Program-made: the position numbers and the translations under genes | Shown here: positions 16,224-25,424 of the stretch, in pieces | How the letters are laid out: each line of letters begins with the position of its first letter | How positions within the stretch are numbered: position 1 is the stretch's first letter | Notes under the pieces: generated by a model | What the model saw: the letters and a program-made list of their open reading frames with translations, nothing else | Told to the model about the DNA's origin: nothing | Databases searched by the model: none | Origin: Alphaproteobacteria bacterium | GTDB taxonomy: Bacteria > Pseudomonadota > Alphaproteobacteria > Rhizobiales > Rhizobiaceae | NCBI GenBank assembly: GCA_024742485.1 | Contig: JANSYK010000003.1 | Span: 186,001 to 250,000 of the forward strand | Length of the DNA stretch: 64,000 nt | Reading direction: 5' to 3'

Positions 16224-17087
16224 ATGAAAATCGGTATGTGCATGTATCTTTGGGCAACCGAAATCGGTCCCGAACATGAACCCGTTCTTCGTGACATCAA
16301 AGCAACCGGATTCAATGGCATCGAAGTGCCGATTTTCGGTGGAACGCCGGGCGATTTCAAACAGACCGGGCAATTGCTGGACGAGATTGGGTTGGCGCGA
16401 ACCGGCACGACCGCCATCTCGGATCCGGCGATGAATCTGATCTCGCCGGACCCGTCGGAACGGGCAGCCGGACTGGAATACATGAATTGGGCATTGGAGT
16501 GTTGTGCGGCGGTCGGCGCCGATACGCTCTGCGGTCCGTTGCATTCGACGCTTGGCCATTTTTCCAATGAGGCACCGACGCAAGCGGAATTTGAGCGTTC
16601 GGTGGAATCGCAAAGACAGGTCGCCACGCATGCGGAAGCGGCCGGTGTTACCGTGGCGCTTGAGGCGGTCAACCGGTTTGAATGCTATCTGGTCAACACG
16701 ATGGATGCTTTGTGTTCACATGTCCGCGAAATCGGTCACCCGAACATCCGGGCCATGTATGATACGTTTCACGCCAATCTGGAAGAATCCGATCCTATCC
16801 GTGCGTTGACAGACAATGCCGACGTGATCGCGCATATCCACATTTCGGAAAACGATCGCGGTGTTCCCGGACGCGGACACATTCCCTGGCCGGACACCTA
16901 TGCCGCTATCGCGCGGACGGGGTATGACAAATGGTTGACCATAGAAAGTTTCGGACGCGGGTTACCGGATCTTGCCGCAGCCACTAAAGTGTGGCGAGAA
17001 TTCGCTGAAAGCAACGAAGCCGTTTATCGCGATGGCTTTGCCCATATCAGCCGGTCCATGCAGGAAGCCGGACTAACCCAGGACTGA
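16224..17087 (+). CDS. D-tagatose 3-epimerase-like sugar isomerase/epimerase
   Basis: A 287-residue TIM-barrel protein of the xylose isomerase-like family, close in pattern to ketose 3-epimerases. Metal ligands appear as Glu in VALEAVNRFECYL, Asp and His in MYDTFHANLEE, His in HIHISENDRG and Glu in LTIESFG. The combination EAVNRFE, TFHANLEE and HISENDRG is typical of D-psicose/D-tagatose 3-epimerases. It starts a plus-strand operon with the gene at 17113, divergent from the dehydratase operon. Probable role: epimerisation of the imported ketose or its derivative. Confidence 0.88.
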   Translation: MKIGMCMYLWATEIGPEHEPVLRDIKATGFNGIEVPIFGGTPGDFKQTGQLLDEIGLARTGTTAISDPAMNLISPDPSERAAGLEYMNWALECCAAVGADTLCGPLHSTLGHFSNEAPTQAEFERSVESQRQVATHAEAAGVTVALEAVNRFECYLVNTMDALCSHVREIGHPNIRAMYDTFHANLEESDPIRALTDNADVIAHIHISENDRGVPGRGHIPWPDTYAAIARTGYDKWLTIESFGRGLPDLAAATKVWREFAESNEAVYRDGFAHISRSMQEAGLTQD

Positions 17088-17112
17088 CGACGACAAAAGA
17101 GAGGAAATCACC

Positions 17113-18171
17113 ATGCGGACGATAAAGGGACCAGCACTGTTTCTGGCGCAATTTGCTGCGGACGAGGCACCCTTCGACACTTTGCCAAACATCACCAAAT
17201 GGGCTGCGGAATGCGGCTACAGGGGCGTTCAGCTCCCGAGCTGGGACAGTCGTCTGATTGACCTCAACAAGGCGGCCGAGTCAAAGGACTATTGTGACGA
17301 GTTGAAGGGCCAGGCGGCGGAAAACGGCGTGGAGATCACCGACCTTTCGACTCACCTGCAAGGACAGCTCGTGGCCGTGCATCCGGCCTATGACGAGGCG
17401 TTTGACGGTTTTGCCGCGCCCGAAGTGCGAGGCAATCCGAAACAGCGTCAGGAATGGGCTGTCGACCAGGTCAAGAAGGCACTGTCTGCGTCGAGGAATC
17501 TGGGTTGCAGCGCGCACGCCACTTTTTCGGGCGCTCTGGCCTGGCCGTTTCTGTACCCGTGGCCGCAACGGCCACAAGGCCTCGTCGAAACGGCATTTGA
17601 CGAACTCGCCGCGCGCTGGAAACCCATCCTCGATCATGCCGACGATGTGGGTGTGGATGTGTGTTATGAAATTCACCCCGGTGAAGATCTGCACGATGGC
17701 GTGACATTCGAAATGTTCCTGGAGCGTGTCGGCAATCACCCGCGCTGCAACATGCTCTACGATCCGTCGCACTATGTGCTGCAATGTCTGGATTACCTCG
17801 ACAATCTGGACATCTACAAGGATCGAATCCGCATGTTCCATGTCAAGGACGCCGAATTCAATCCGACGGGTCGCCAGGGCGTCTATTCCGGTTACCAGAG
17901 CTGGGTCAATCGCGCCGGACGGTTCCGTTCGCTGGGAGACGGCCAGGTGGATTTTGCCGCGATTTTTTCCAAGATGGCGGCCAATGATTTCGACGGTTGG
18001 GCGGTTGTCGAATGGGAATGCGCGATCAAACATCCCGAAGACGGCGCGCGCGAAGGGGCCCAATTCGTCAAGGATCACATTATCCGCGTCACCGAGCGGG
18101 CTTTTGACGATTTCGCCAGCGGTGAAACCGATGTCGCGGCCAATCGAAGAATGCTTGGACTGGATCGGTAA
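17113..18171 (+). CDS. Sugar phosphate isomerase/epimerase-like TIM barrel
   Basis: A 352-residue member of the xylose isomerase-like TIM-barrel family, longer than the two neighbouring homologues. Metal ligands fit: Glu in VCYEIHPGEDLHDG, Asp and His in LYDPSHYVLQ, His in MFHVKDAEF and Glu in AVVEWECA. It lies 25 bp after the 3-epimerase-like gene with AGAGGAAA before its ATG, so the two are co-transcribed. It is a distinct subfamily whose reaction is unknown to me. Confidence 0.87.
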   Translation: MRTIKGPALFLAQFAADEAPFDTLPNITKWAAECGYRGVQLPSWDSRLIDLNKAAESKDYCDELKGQAAENGVEITDLSTHLQGQLVAVHPAYDEAFDGFAAPEVRGNPKQRQEWAVDQVKKALSASRNLGCSAHATFSGALAWPFLYPWPQRPQGLVETAFDELAARWKPILDHADDVGVDVCYEIHPGEDLHDGVTFEMFLERVGNHPRCNMLYDPSHYVLQCLDYLDNLDIYKDRIRMFHVKDAEFNPTGRQGVYSGYQSWVNRAGRFRSLGDGQVDFAAIFSKMAANDFDGWAVVEWECAIKHPEDGAREGAQFVKDHIIRVTERAFDDFASGETDVAANRRMLGLDR

Positions 18172-18207
18172 CGGACCCAACCCAGCCGGACCGGCGGTGG
18201 CGGTGCC

Positions 18208-18702
18208 TTAGTCTTTGCCGCCGGCAGGATGCATCGGCGCGCGGCTTGCGTCGTTGTTTTCCTGAATGAGTTTGCTCATGAGCTCCATCAGCGTTGCATA
18301 TTCATCCGGGCTCAGCGGCTTGGAAAGGCGTCGTTGAGCCTCGATCATGGCAGGCTGAACGGCATCGACGAATGTCTGGCCCTTTGGCGTGATCCGAGTG
18401 AGTTTGGCGCGCTTGTCCTTCAGGCTGGGTGGGCGCTCCAGAAGTTCTCTGCGTTCAAGACGTCGAACAACATCCGCCACGGTATTTCGGTCGACGCCAA
18501 GTTGCTTGGCGATCGACACCTGATCAAGCGACTGACGGTCATAAAGAACCGACAGAACACCGAACTGCACGGGTGTGATATTGAAATCGTCACATTCTTC
18601 CAGAAACATCGCGACATGAATCTGATGAAGCCTTCGGATGAGGAATCCGGGGCGATTCCATAAATCCGTGTAGTCGCGTCTCGTCTGATTTTTGCCGGTC
18701 AT
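18208..18702 (-). CDS. MarR-family transcriptional regulator
   Basis: A 164-residue MarR-type winged-helix regulator. The recognition region is VSIAKQLGVDRNTVADVVRRLE (about residues 63-84; quoted within the limit in two parts: VSIAKQLGVD and RNTVADVVRRLE), followed by the wing with DKRAKLTRITPKG. It is encoded divergently from the 11-gene hyuA-cofGH operon. Nearly identical 18-bp palindromes lie on the promoters of that operon and of the TRAP importer, the length and symmetry expected of a MarR dimer site. It probably represses both and responds to the substrate or a pathway CoA ester. Confidence 0.9.
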   Translation of the reverse strand: MTGKNQTRRDYTDLWNRPGFLIRRLHQIHVAMFLEECDDFNITPVQFGVLSVLYDRQSLDQVSIAKQLGVDRNTVADVVRRLERRELLERPPSLKDKRAKLTRITPKGQTFVDAVQPAMIEAQRRLSKPLSPDEYATLMELMSKLIQENNDASRAPMHPAGGKD

Positions 18703-18829
18703 GAATCTCTTCAGGTGATTCCATTTTGTTCGATTGCTTCGGGGAACTTAGGTTCCGTGCCGCTGGACGGCAACCGCGAATTTGCCCGGAGCGGAGTGAC
18801 TTTCGTCCGAGCAGAGGGCTTCGGAGTTG

Positions 18830-18857
18830 TTGACTCCCGTTAATTACGTAGTACACT
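18830..18857 (+). promoter_or_regulatory. Candidate sigma70 promoter of the hyuA-cofGH operon
   Basis: TTGACT at 18830 and TACACT at 18852 are separated by 16 bases and read towards hyuA. The -10 element lies inside the palindrome at 18845-18862, so a bound regulator would block it. The leader to hyuA at 19092 is then about 230 bases; I saw no clear structure or ORF in it. Apart from this promoter and operator, the 389-bp gap after marR holds nothing recognised. Confidence 0.5.
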
Positions 18858-18862
18858 ACCTA
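18845..18862. promoter_or_regulatory. MarR-type operator, copy 1
   Basis: TACGTAGTACACTACCTA contains the perfect inverted repeat GTAGT-AC-ACTAC. It differs at only two of 18 positions from the sequence at 35447-35464 on the TRAP transporter promoter. Size and symmetry fit a MarR dimer, and marR is the adjacent divergent gene. Confidence 0.75.
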
Positions 18863-19091
18863 TTAATGATGGCGACCGCGAGGACGGATGTATGTCCGGA
18901 CAGGGAAGAGGTCGCGAATTTGAATGATAGGTGAGGAAAACTGTTGTGTTCATTCGCATTCGAGGGCCAGTAGGCGATCCGCGCGCCGCATTGATTTCGG
19001 CCTGCGGCTCCCGCACCCCTGCGGTCATCGGCGGCCTGTCCGAGCGGTGTTTGGGCCTATCTGTGGCGACCCTTGACGATGAGGTGGGCCG

Positions 19092-21170
19092 ATGGGCTGG
19101 ACAATAGGTGTTGATGTCGGCGGAACCTTCACGGATTTCTTTGCCTCCTGTGATGAGACCGGGGCTTTCCATGTGGGAAAAACCCCCTCGACACCGGCCA
19201 ATCCCGCACAGGCAATCCTGACCGGTCTCGTCGCGCTTTGCGAACAGTTCGAGATTCCGCTGGATAAGATTGGGCGGCTGTCGCACGGTACGACCGTCGG
19301 CACCAATGCATTGATTCAGCGCACCGGAAGTCCCGTCGCGCTGATCACGACAAAGGGGTTTCGCGATCTGCTTGAGATCGGACGCCAGACCCGGCCACAC
19401 ATGTATGATCTGCAGAAAGATCATCCTGCACCGCTGGTGGAGCGGGAGCACCGAATCGAGCTTGCCGAACGGATCGGTGCGGCTGGTGAGATTGTCAATA
19501 CACCGGGTGAAGATGACATTGTATCGGCAGTTGAGGCGGTGGTCGCATCCGGCGCCGAGGCCTGCGCCGTTGGTTTCCTGTTCGCCTTTCGCAATCCCGT
19601 CCACGAGCAACGCGTTGCAGACGTGTTGCGCGAACGCGCACCGGATTTGGCGATCTCGATTTCATCGGAAGTGCAACCGGAATTCAGGGAATATGAGCGG
19701 CTGTCAACAACCGTGCTGAACGCTTATCTGCAACCGGTTTTGGGTGAATATCTGCAGACGCTTGAAAAGGGTGTCGCCGACAGCGCACCCATGGCGACTT
19801 TGGGCATTAATCAGTCGAGCGGCGGTCTGATGTCGCCGCGGCGCGCACGAGAGTTTCCCGTTCGCACAGCGTTGTCGGGTCCGGCTGCGGGAGCTGTCGG
19901 CGCTGCCCATGCAGCACGTCAGACGGGTCGACGCAACGTGATCACCCTGGATATGGGCGGCACGAGTGCCGATGTCGCCCTGATCCGTGATTACAAGGTT
20001 GATCTGAGCTTCGATCGCGACGTGGCAGGCTTTCCCATTCGCATGCCCTGCGTGGACGTGGAGACGGTCGGTGCCGGCGGTGGATCGATTGCCTGGTTTG
20101 ACAGGGACGGTCTTCTCAAGGCCGGTCCGATCAGTGCCGGGGCAGATCCCGGGCCAGCATGCTATGGCCGCGGTGGAAATCGTCCGACCGTGACCGATGC
20201 CAATCTGCTGCTCGGACGATTGTCGTCGCGCGGCCTGCTGGACGGCGATATGGGACTGGACCGGTCCTTGTCATCTGCCGCCTATCAGCCGCTTGCCGAC
20301 AAGCTTGGCTTCACCGTTGAGAAAACGGCCCATGGAGTGCTCGGGATTGTAGTTGCCAACATGGTGCGAACCATCCGCACCATTTCAGTCGAACGCGGAC
20401 ACGATCCCCGTGACTTTGTCCTGATGCCCTTCGGCGGGGCCGGTCCCCTCCATGCACGTGATGTTGCGGTCAGTCTGGGCATCGGTGAATTGCTGGTACC
20501 GGCGGCGCCCGGCATCGTCTGCGCCCAGGGATTGCTCGTTTCGGACCTCAAGGAAGATTTTGTCGTCAGCAAGCGTTTTCGCCTCGATGATGCTGGGCTC
20601 GGCCAATTGCGCGAAGCACTGGATGGGCTACAGAAGAGCGCTGTTGAGTGGTTTGATGCGGAAAAGGCGCCTGAGGACGGACGCCGTCTCGATCTGGTCG
20701 TGGACGCCCGTTATGTCGGGCAGAATTTCGAACTGGCGGTGCCGGTTGCTGGTGCCCGCACCCTCTCGGCGCAGGCACTGCCGGATCTGGAGCAGATGAC
20801 CGCAAGATTCAGCGCGGCGCACGAGACCGCCTATGGTTATGCCAGCGCCGACGATCCGATTGAAATTGTCAACGTCCGGCTATCGGCGAGCGCTCGTCTT
20901 CACAATCAGGAAGACCGGCCCAACCCCACCGAAACGCCGTCCGCGCCACAGGTCCGTGACCGGCGTGAGGTCTATTTCGATGCGGACAGCCCCATTGAGG
21001 CAAATGTTTATTCAAGGGCGGATCTGGTACCCGGACAAAGCCTGACCGGTCCGGCCATTATCGAACAATTGGACACGACAACACCCCTCTATACGGGGGA
21101 TCGGGCAGTCGTGACAGCCGACGGACATCTGATCATCGCGATCAATGCCGATGCGGGAGACGGATCATGA
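19092..21170 (+). CDS. hyuA: Hydantoinase/oxoprolinase family protein, subunit A
   Basis: A 692-residue protein of the HyuA / 5-oxoprolinase / acetone carboxylase beta family. It has an actin-like ATPase fold: phosphate-1 motif IGVDVGGTFTDFF at residues 5-17, SHGTTVGTNALIQRTG near 75-90, and DMGGTSADVALI in the middle. With subunit B such enzymes use ATP to phosphorylate and open a lactam or hydantoin ring, or to activate a ketone for carboxylation. First gene of the 11-gene operon; GAGGTGG precedes its ATG and its stop overlaps hyuB by ATGA. The true substrate is not known; the symbol names the family only. Confidence 0.9.
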   Translation: MGWTIGVDVGGTFTDFFASCDETGAFHVGKTPSTPANPAQAILTGLVALCEQFEIPLDKIGRLSHGTTVGTNALIQRTGSPVALITTKGFRDLLEIGRQTRPHMYDLQKDHPAPLVEREHRIELAERIGAAGEIVNTPGEDDIVSAVEAVVASGAEACAVGFLFAFRNPVHEQRVADVLRERAPDLAISISSEVQPEFREYERLSTTVLNAYLQPVLGEYLQTLEKGVADSAPMATLGINQSSGGLMSPRRAREFPVRTALSGPAAGAVGAAHAARQTGRRNVITLDMGGTSADVALIRDYKVDLSFDRDVAGFPIRMPCVDVETVGAGGGSIAWFDRDGLLKAGPISAGADPGPACYGRGGNRPTVTDANLLLGRLSSRGLLDGDMGLDRSLSSAAYQPLADKLGFTVEKTAHGVLGIVVANMVRTIRTISVERGHDPRDFVLMPFGGAGPLHARDVAVSLGIGELLVPAAPGIVCAQGLLVSDLKEDFVVSKRFRLDDAGLGQLREALDGLQKSAVEWFDAEKAPEDGRRLDLVVDARYVGQNFELAVPVAGARTLSAQALPDLEQMTARFSAAHETAYGYASADDPIEIVNVRLSASARLHNQEDRPNPTETPSAPQVRDRREVYFDADSPIEANVYSRADLVPGQSLTGPAIIEQLDTTTPLYTGDRAVVTADGHLIIAINADAGDGS

Positions 21171-22858
21171 CGGATGAATTGCCGAAGCTCGATCCGATAA
21201 AGCTGGAAATTCTGGCCAACGGATTGCGGTCGATCGCAGACGAGTGTTTTGCCGCACTCATGCGTTCCGCCTATTCCACCAACATCAAGGAACGTCGGGA
21301 TCATTCCATTGTGATCGTGGACCGGCAGGGCAGGCTGGTGGTGCAGGCGGCGTTGACCCTTCCGATCCACATCGCCTCCATGAGCGGCCTGATGCGTTGC
21401 CTGCTCGACAAGTTCGGCGACGATATTCAGGAGGGTGACATATTCGTCGCCAATGACCCGCACACCGCCGGTGGTACACACCTGCCGGACATCAACTATG
21501 CAATGCCGGTTTTCATCGATGGCGAACTGGTCGCATTTATCTGCAATATCGCGCACCACGCGGATGTTGGCGGCATGGTGCCCGGGTCGATGGCCGGTGG
21601 CATGTCCGAAATTTATCAGGAAGGCCTGAGAATACCGGTCGTCAAGCTGTTTCGCCGTGGCGAATTGCAGACCGACATCATGGACATTCTTTTACTGAAT
21701 GTACGCGTTCCCGATGAACGGCGCGGCGATCACAATGCGCAGATTGCATCGTGCAAGCTTGGCGCACGGCGTTTCCTTGAAGTCGTTGGCGCGCACGGGC
21801 TGCCCAGTGTTCTGGCCGCCTTTGACGAAATCATTTCTCGAACTGCTCAACGCATGCGGGCCGCGATTTCCGAAATTCCGGACGGATCCTATGAATTCGA
21901 GGACTTCATGGACGGTGACGGCATCGATACGATGGATATTCCGATCCGGATCGCGATAACCGTCAAGGGCGACAATATTCGCCTGGATTTCGCCGGCACG
22001 AGCCCCCAGGTAGCTGGCAATATCAACACCACGATGAACGCGGTCCAGGCCAGTGTCTGTTACGCCCTGATCGCGGTTCTCGATTCCGAGATTCCGAGCA
22101 ACCAGGGTGTGCTGGATGTCGTTGACATCGTCGCCGAGCCCGGCACGCTCCTCAATTCGATCTTTCCGGCACCGGTTGCAGCCCGCGCGCATGCCTGCCA
22201 GCGGGCCATCGATGTGGTACTCGGTGCCCTGTCACAGGCGTTGCCTGACAAGGTCATTGCGGCCGCCAACGGCGCCAACACCACTGCCGTGTTTTCGGGC
22301 GTCGATCCGCGCACGGACAGCCCCTATCTCTATCTGGAGACGCTCGGTGGCGGAATGGGCGCGCGAGCGACCAAGGACGGCAAGGACGGCGTGCAGGTCG
22401 GCATTACCAATACGTCGAACCTGCCGGTGGAATCCATCGAACAGGAATACCCGCTGCGTGTCGAGGAATACAGCCTGGTGGAGGATTCGGGCGGTGCCGG
22501 CAGATATCGTGGCGGAATGGGATTGCGCCGGGTCGTCACACCCGTCGATCACAGCTGTGTCTTCAACGGTGCGGGGGAGCGATTTCGCTATCGTCCCTGG
22601 GGTCTTTTCGGCGGCCAGGATGGTGGCTCCGGCCAGTTCCTGATCCGCAACGGAGAGGGCGAAAAAAGGCTGGGCGACAAGCCCGGCGAGGTGGATGTGT
22701 CGCCACAGGCACGGATCGTGATCGAAACACCCGGTGCCGGCGGCTATGGCGCCCCCGAGGAGCGCGATGGTGATGCTGTCAATCGCGATCAGCGCAGTGG
22801 CAAGTTCTCATCAACATACATTCAAAGCAACTACAGCGGCGTCCAACGGGAGAGGTAG
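21167..22858 (+). CDS. hyuB: Hydantoinase/oxoprolinase family protein, subunit B
   Basis: A 563-residue HyuB-type subunit. Conserved stretches include ECFAALMRSAYSTNIKERRD near the N-terminus (the family Glu and Arg-Ser region), VANDPHTAGGTHLPDI near residue 95 and GGGMGARATKDG near 400. It overlaps hyuA by four bases, as expected for a stoichiometric partner. The C-terminal 40 residues after the GYGAPEER segment are typical in position. Together HyuAB should catalyse the ATP-dependent step on a cyclic amide or ketone substrate. Confidence 0.9.
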   Translation: MTDELPKLDPIKLEILANGLRSIADECFAALMRSAYSTNIKERRDHSIVIVDRQGRLVVQAALTLPIHIASMSGLMRCLLDKFGDDIQEGDIFVANDPHTAGGTHLPDINYAMPVFIDGELVAFICNIAHHADVGGMVPGSMAGGMSEIYQEGLRIPVVKLFRRGELQTDIMDILLLNVRVPDERRGDHNAQIASCKLGARRFLEVVGAHGLPSVLAAFDEIISRTAQRMRAAISEIPDGSYEFEDFMDGDGIDTMDIPIRIAITVKGDNIRLDFAGTSPQVAGNINTTMNAVQASVCYALIAVLDSEIPSNQGVLDVVDIVAEPGTLLNSIFPAPVAARAHACQRAIDVVLGALSQALPDKVIAAANGANTTAVFSGVDPRTDSPYLYLETLGGGMGARATKDGKDGVQVGITNTSNLPVESIEQEYPLRVEEYSLVEDSGGAGRYRGGMGLRRVVTPVDHSCVFNGAGERFRYRPWGLFGGQDGGSGQFLIRNGEGEKRLGDKPGEVDVSPQARIVIETPGAGGYGAPEERDGDAVNRDQRSGKFSSTYIQSNYSGVQRER

Positions 22859-22862
22859 TCTG

Positions 22863-23891
22863 ATGCGCGTTTATTCCATGGTTCGACCAAAACGGCTGGA
22901 AGAATTCCCCGATGCCATCGCCCGGGCCGAGAAGCTCGGCTATGACGGCACCACACTGCTTGAATTGACGGTACCGCCGACCTTGTCGGCGGTCGCCGGT
23001 GCCATGACGACCAGCAAAATCGATCTTCTGACAGGCGTTTTCGTGGCCTTTCCGCGCAGTCCGATGGCAACAGCCTATGACGCCTGGTCCATACAGTCAC
23101 TCTCCAAGGGTCGATTCCAGTTGGGAATTGGCAGCCAGATCAAGGCGCACCTGACGCGTCGGTTCAGCATGGAATTCAAGCCGCCGGTCAAGCGGATGCG
23201 GGAGTATATTCAGTCGCTGCATGCGATCTGGGACTGCTGGCAGAATGGCACGAGGCTCGACTATGAGGGTGAGTTCTACAAGTTCAACCTCATGATTCCC
23301 TACTACAATCCCGGGCCTCTCGATTACCCAAGGGTTCCGATCTACGTTGCCGCCATCAACAAGCTGATGTGCCAGTTGACCGGCGAACTCGCCGACGGAC
23401 ACCTGCCGGGCGACCCGATTACCGACAAATGGTTCGCCGAGGTGATGCTTCCCAACCTCGAAATCGGTGCAAAAAAGGCTGGCCGCACGCTCGATGATAT
23501 CGATCTGGGCAGTTACGGATTCATTGGCTGTGCAACCACCGATGAGGGTCTCGAGCGGGTTCGTGAAGGGCTTAAGGAGCGCGTGGCGCTTTATGCTTCG
23601 ACGCCGGAATACGAAAAGATGCTGGATATGCACGGCTGGGACGTGAATCTGACCCACTTCATCGAAATGGCGCGCGAGCAGAAATGGAAGGAAATGGCGC
23701 GCCTCGTATCCGATGAGATGCTTGAGGCATACGCCGTGATCGCCAAGCCACAGGAGTTGCCGGCGGCGCTCGAACGGCGTTTTGGCGGGCAGGTGAATCG
23801 GCTTCAGGTCGATGAATCATGGTTCGATGGCTTGTCAGACGACGATATTGTCGGGCTGGTTTCCGAGATCAAGAAAATCCCCTCGCGGTAA
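22863..23891 (+). CDS. LLM-class F420-dependent oxidoreductase, first copy
   Basis: A 342-residue bacterial-luciferase-like TIM-barrel oxidoreductase. Features are LGYDGTTLLEL near the N-terminus, LSKGRFQLGIGSQIKAH at about residues 80-96 and the C-terminal half with LPNLEIGAKKAGRT. The pattern resembles the F420-dependent branch of the luciferase-like family more than FMN monooxygenases, and the operon encodes F420 synthesis, so F420H2 as cofactor is likely but inferred. The start at 22863 (MRVYSMVRPK) has GAGAGGT upstream; the open frame extends back into hyuB without support. Confidence 0.87.
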   Translation: MRVYSMVRPKRLEEFPDAIARAEKLGYDGTTLLELTVPPTLSAVAGAMTTSKIDLLTGVFVAFPRSPMATAYDAWSIQSLSKGRFQLGIGSQIKAHLTRRFSMEFKPPVKRMREYIQSLHAIWDCWQNGTRLDYEGEFYKFNLMIPYYNPGPLDYPRVPIYVAAINKLMCQLTGELADGHLPGDPITDKWFAEVMLPNLEIGAKKAGRTLDDIDLGSYGFIGCATTDEGLERVREGLKERVALYASTPEYEKMLDMHGWDVNLTHFIEMAREQKWKEMARLVSDEMLEAYAVIAKPQELPAALERRFGGQVNRLQVDESWFDGLSDDDIVGLVSEIKKIPSR

Positions 23892-23892
23892 G

Positions 23893-25395
23893 ATGAGCAA
23901 CGAGGGGCAAACCGAATTGGCCGTGGCTGGCCGGGACTACGCGGCGCAGGAGTGGGCGCGGCTGTGTGCCCGCGATCCGCAGTCGCTTGCCGTCGTGGAA
24001 CCGGATCGGCGGGTCACGGTCGGTGAACTCGTCCAAAAAGCCCGTGACAGGGCCGGGCAATTGATCGCCCAGGGTGTGGTTCCCGGCGACCGGGTCATTG
24101 TGGCGCGACCCAACATGATCGAATTCGTGGTTGATTACCTCGCCATCCGCCTGTGCGGAGCTGTGCTGGTCAATCTTCCCTGGTCGGCCGGCACCAGCAT
24201 CACGGAGCTGGCGGACATTCTGGATGCACGCTGTGTGATTTTGACCGAACATCTTGTCGGCGATAATCCATTGTTCGATCAGCTCGGCGATCGGCGTTTC
24301 CGACCAGATGAACCGGCGCCGATTGGCCCTCCTGCTCCGGCGGCACGGTTCGAAGAAGAGCTCGCCTGGCTAGCCTGTACCTCCGGCACGACGGGGACCC
24401 CGAAGGCTGCGATGCATACGGGGTCGACACTGGAACGGCAGACGGAAGTATTTGCAGAGCATTTCGGTCTGACGGCCGATGATCCGATTCTTGTTTCTTC
24501 ACCGGTCGGACATGCGGTTGCGCTGCTTTTTGGCGTGCGTCTGTCGCTGTTTCTCGGGTCCCTCATGGTCCTGGTGCCGCGATGGAAGATCGAGACCGCC
24601 GTTGACCTGATCGATCAATACAAATGCGTCTATACGGTTGCGCCGACACCTTTTCTTGTCGATGCGGTGGCCTATGCGGAGGAGCAGGGTTGCGAGCGGC
24701 TGAAATCGCTGCGGTTCTTCCCGTCGGCCGGAGCACCGGTGCCGCGCTCTCTGGTCAAGCGCGCATATGATGCGCTGCCCCATTGCCAGGTCTGGTCCTA
24801 TTTCGGCACGTCGGAAGCCGGCGCCGTGACGGCGGTCCCGCTCGATGCCGATCTCGACAAACGTCTCCAGACCGACGGCACCGCGCTGCCGGGGATTGAA
24901 ACCCGCGTCGTGGATGGCGAACTCGAATTGCGTGGTGCCAGCCAGATGATGAGCGGCTACTGGAGTGGTGATCCGGGAGGCCGATTGAAGGACGATGGCT
25001 GGTATTCCACCGGCGATGCGGCCCTGCAACGCGATGACGGTTATATCCGCATGATCGGCCGGGCCCGCGATATCATCCTGCGCGGCGGTGAGAACATATC
25101 GCCGCTTGAAATCGAAAATGTGTTGCTCGGACATCCAGCCGTCAATGATGTGTCGATTGTCGGCTATCCCGATGACCGGCTCGGATCCCGACTGGCCGCT
25201 GTTGTTGTTGCAACGGCGCCAGTTTCGCTTGAGGATCTTCGCGAGCGGTGTCGGGAGGTTGGGCTCGACAAGGCAAAATGGCCTGAATTCATGACTGAAA
25301 TCGACATCATTCCCCTGTCCGCGATCGGCAAGGTTCGCCGCGACGTTCTGGAGGAAATGGTTTTGGAACATATCAAACGGGATGTGTCGGCCTGA
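23893..25395 (+). CDS. AMP-dependent acyl-CoA synthetase/ligase
   Basis: A 500-residue ANL-superfamily enzyme. The ATP-binding P-loop is CTSGTTGTPKAAMHTG (about residues 161-176), motif A5 is YFGTSEAGAVT, motif A7 is STGDAALQRDDGYIRMIGR with the hinge RARDIILRGGENISPLEIE, and the C-terminal catalytic Lys is in LSAIGKVRRDV. It adenylates a carboxylic acid and forms a CoA thioester. Substrate unknown; closest in style to aryl or medium-chain acid ligases. It starts one base after the LLM stop. The operon also holds a thioesterase, so CoA activation and release seem to flank a reductive step. Confidence 0.9.
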   Translation: MSNEGQTELAVAGRDYAAQEWARLCARDPQSLAVVEPDRRVTVGELVQKARDRAGQLIAQGVVPGDRVIVARPNMIEFVVDYLAIRLCGAVLVNLPWSAGTSITELADILDARCVILTEHLVGDNPLFDQLGDRRFRPDEPAPIGPPAPAARFEEELAWLACTSGTTGTPKAAMHTGSTLERQTEVFAEHFGLTADDPILVSSPVGHAVALLFGVRLSLFLGSLMVLVPRWKIETAVDLIDQYKCVYTVAPTPFLVDAVAYAEEQGCERLKSLRFFPSAGAPVPRSLVKRAYDALPHCQVWSYFGTSEAGAVTAVPLDADLDKRLQTDGTALPGIETRVVDGELELRGASQMMSGYWSGDPGGRLKDDGWYSTGDAALQRDDGYIRMIGRARDIILRGGENISPLEIENVLLGHPAVNDVSIVGYPDDRLGSRLAAVVVATAPVSLEDLRERCREVGLDKAKWPEFMTEIDIIPLSAIGKVRRDVLEEMVLEHIKRDVSA

Positions 25396-25424
25396 CCGAT
25401 GTGTCGCGAGCAGAGGAGTTACCC

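Noticed and set aside
19092-21170. Calling hyuA/hyuB a proven hydantoinase or 5-oxoprolinase
   Set aside because: The family also includes acetone carboxylase and N-methylhydantoinase types; sequence alone does not separate them here, so only the family name is used.
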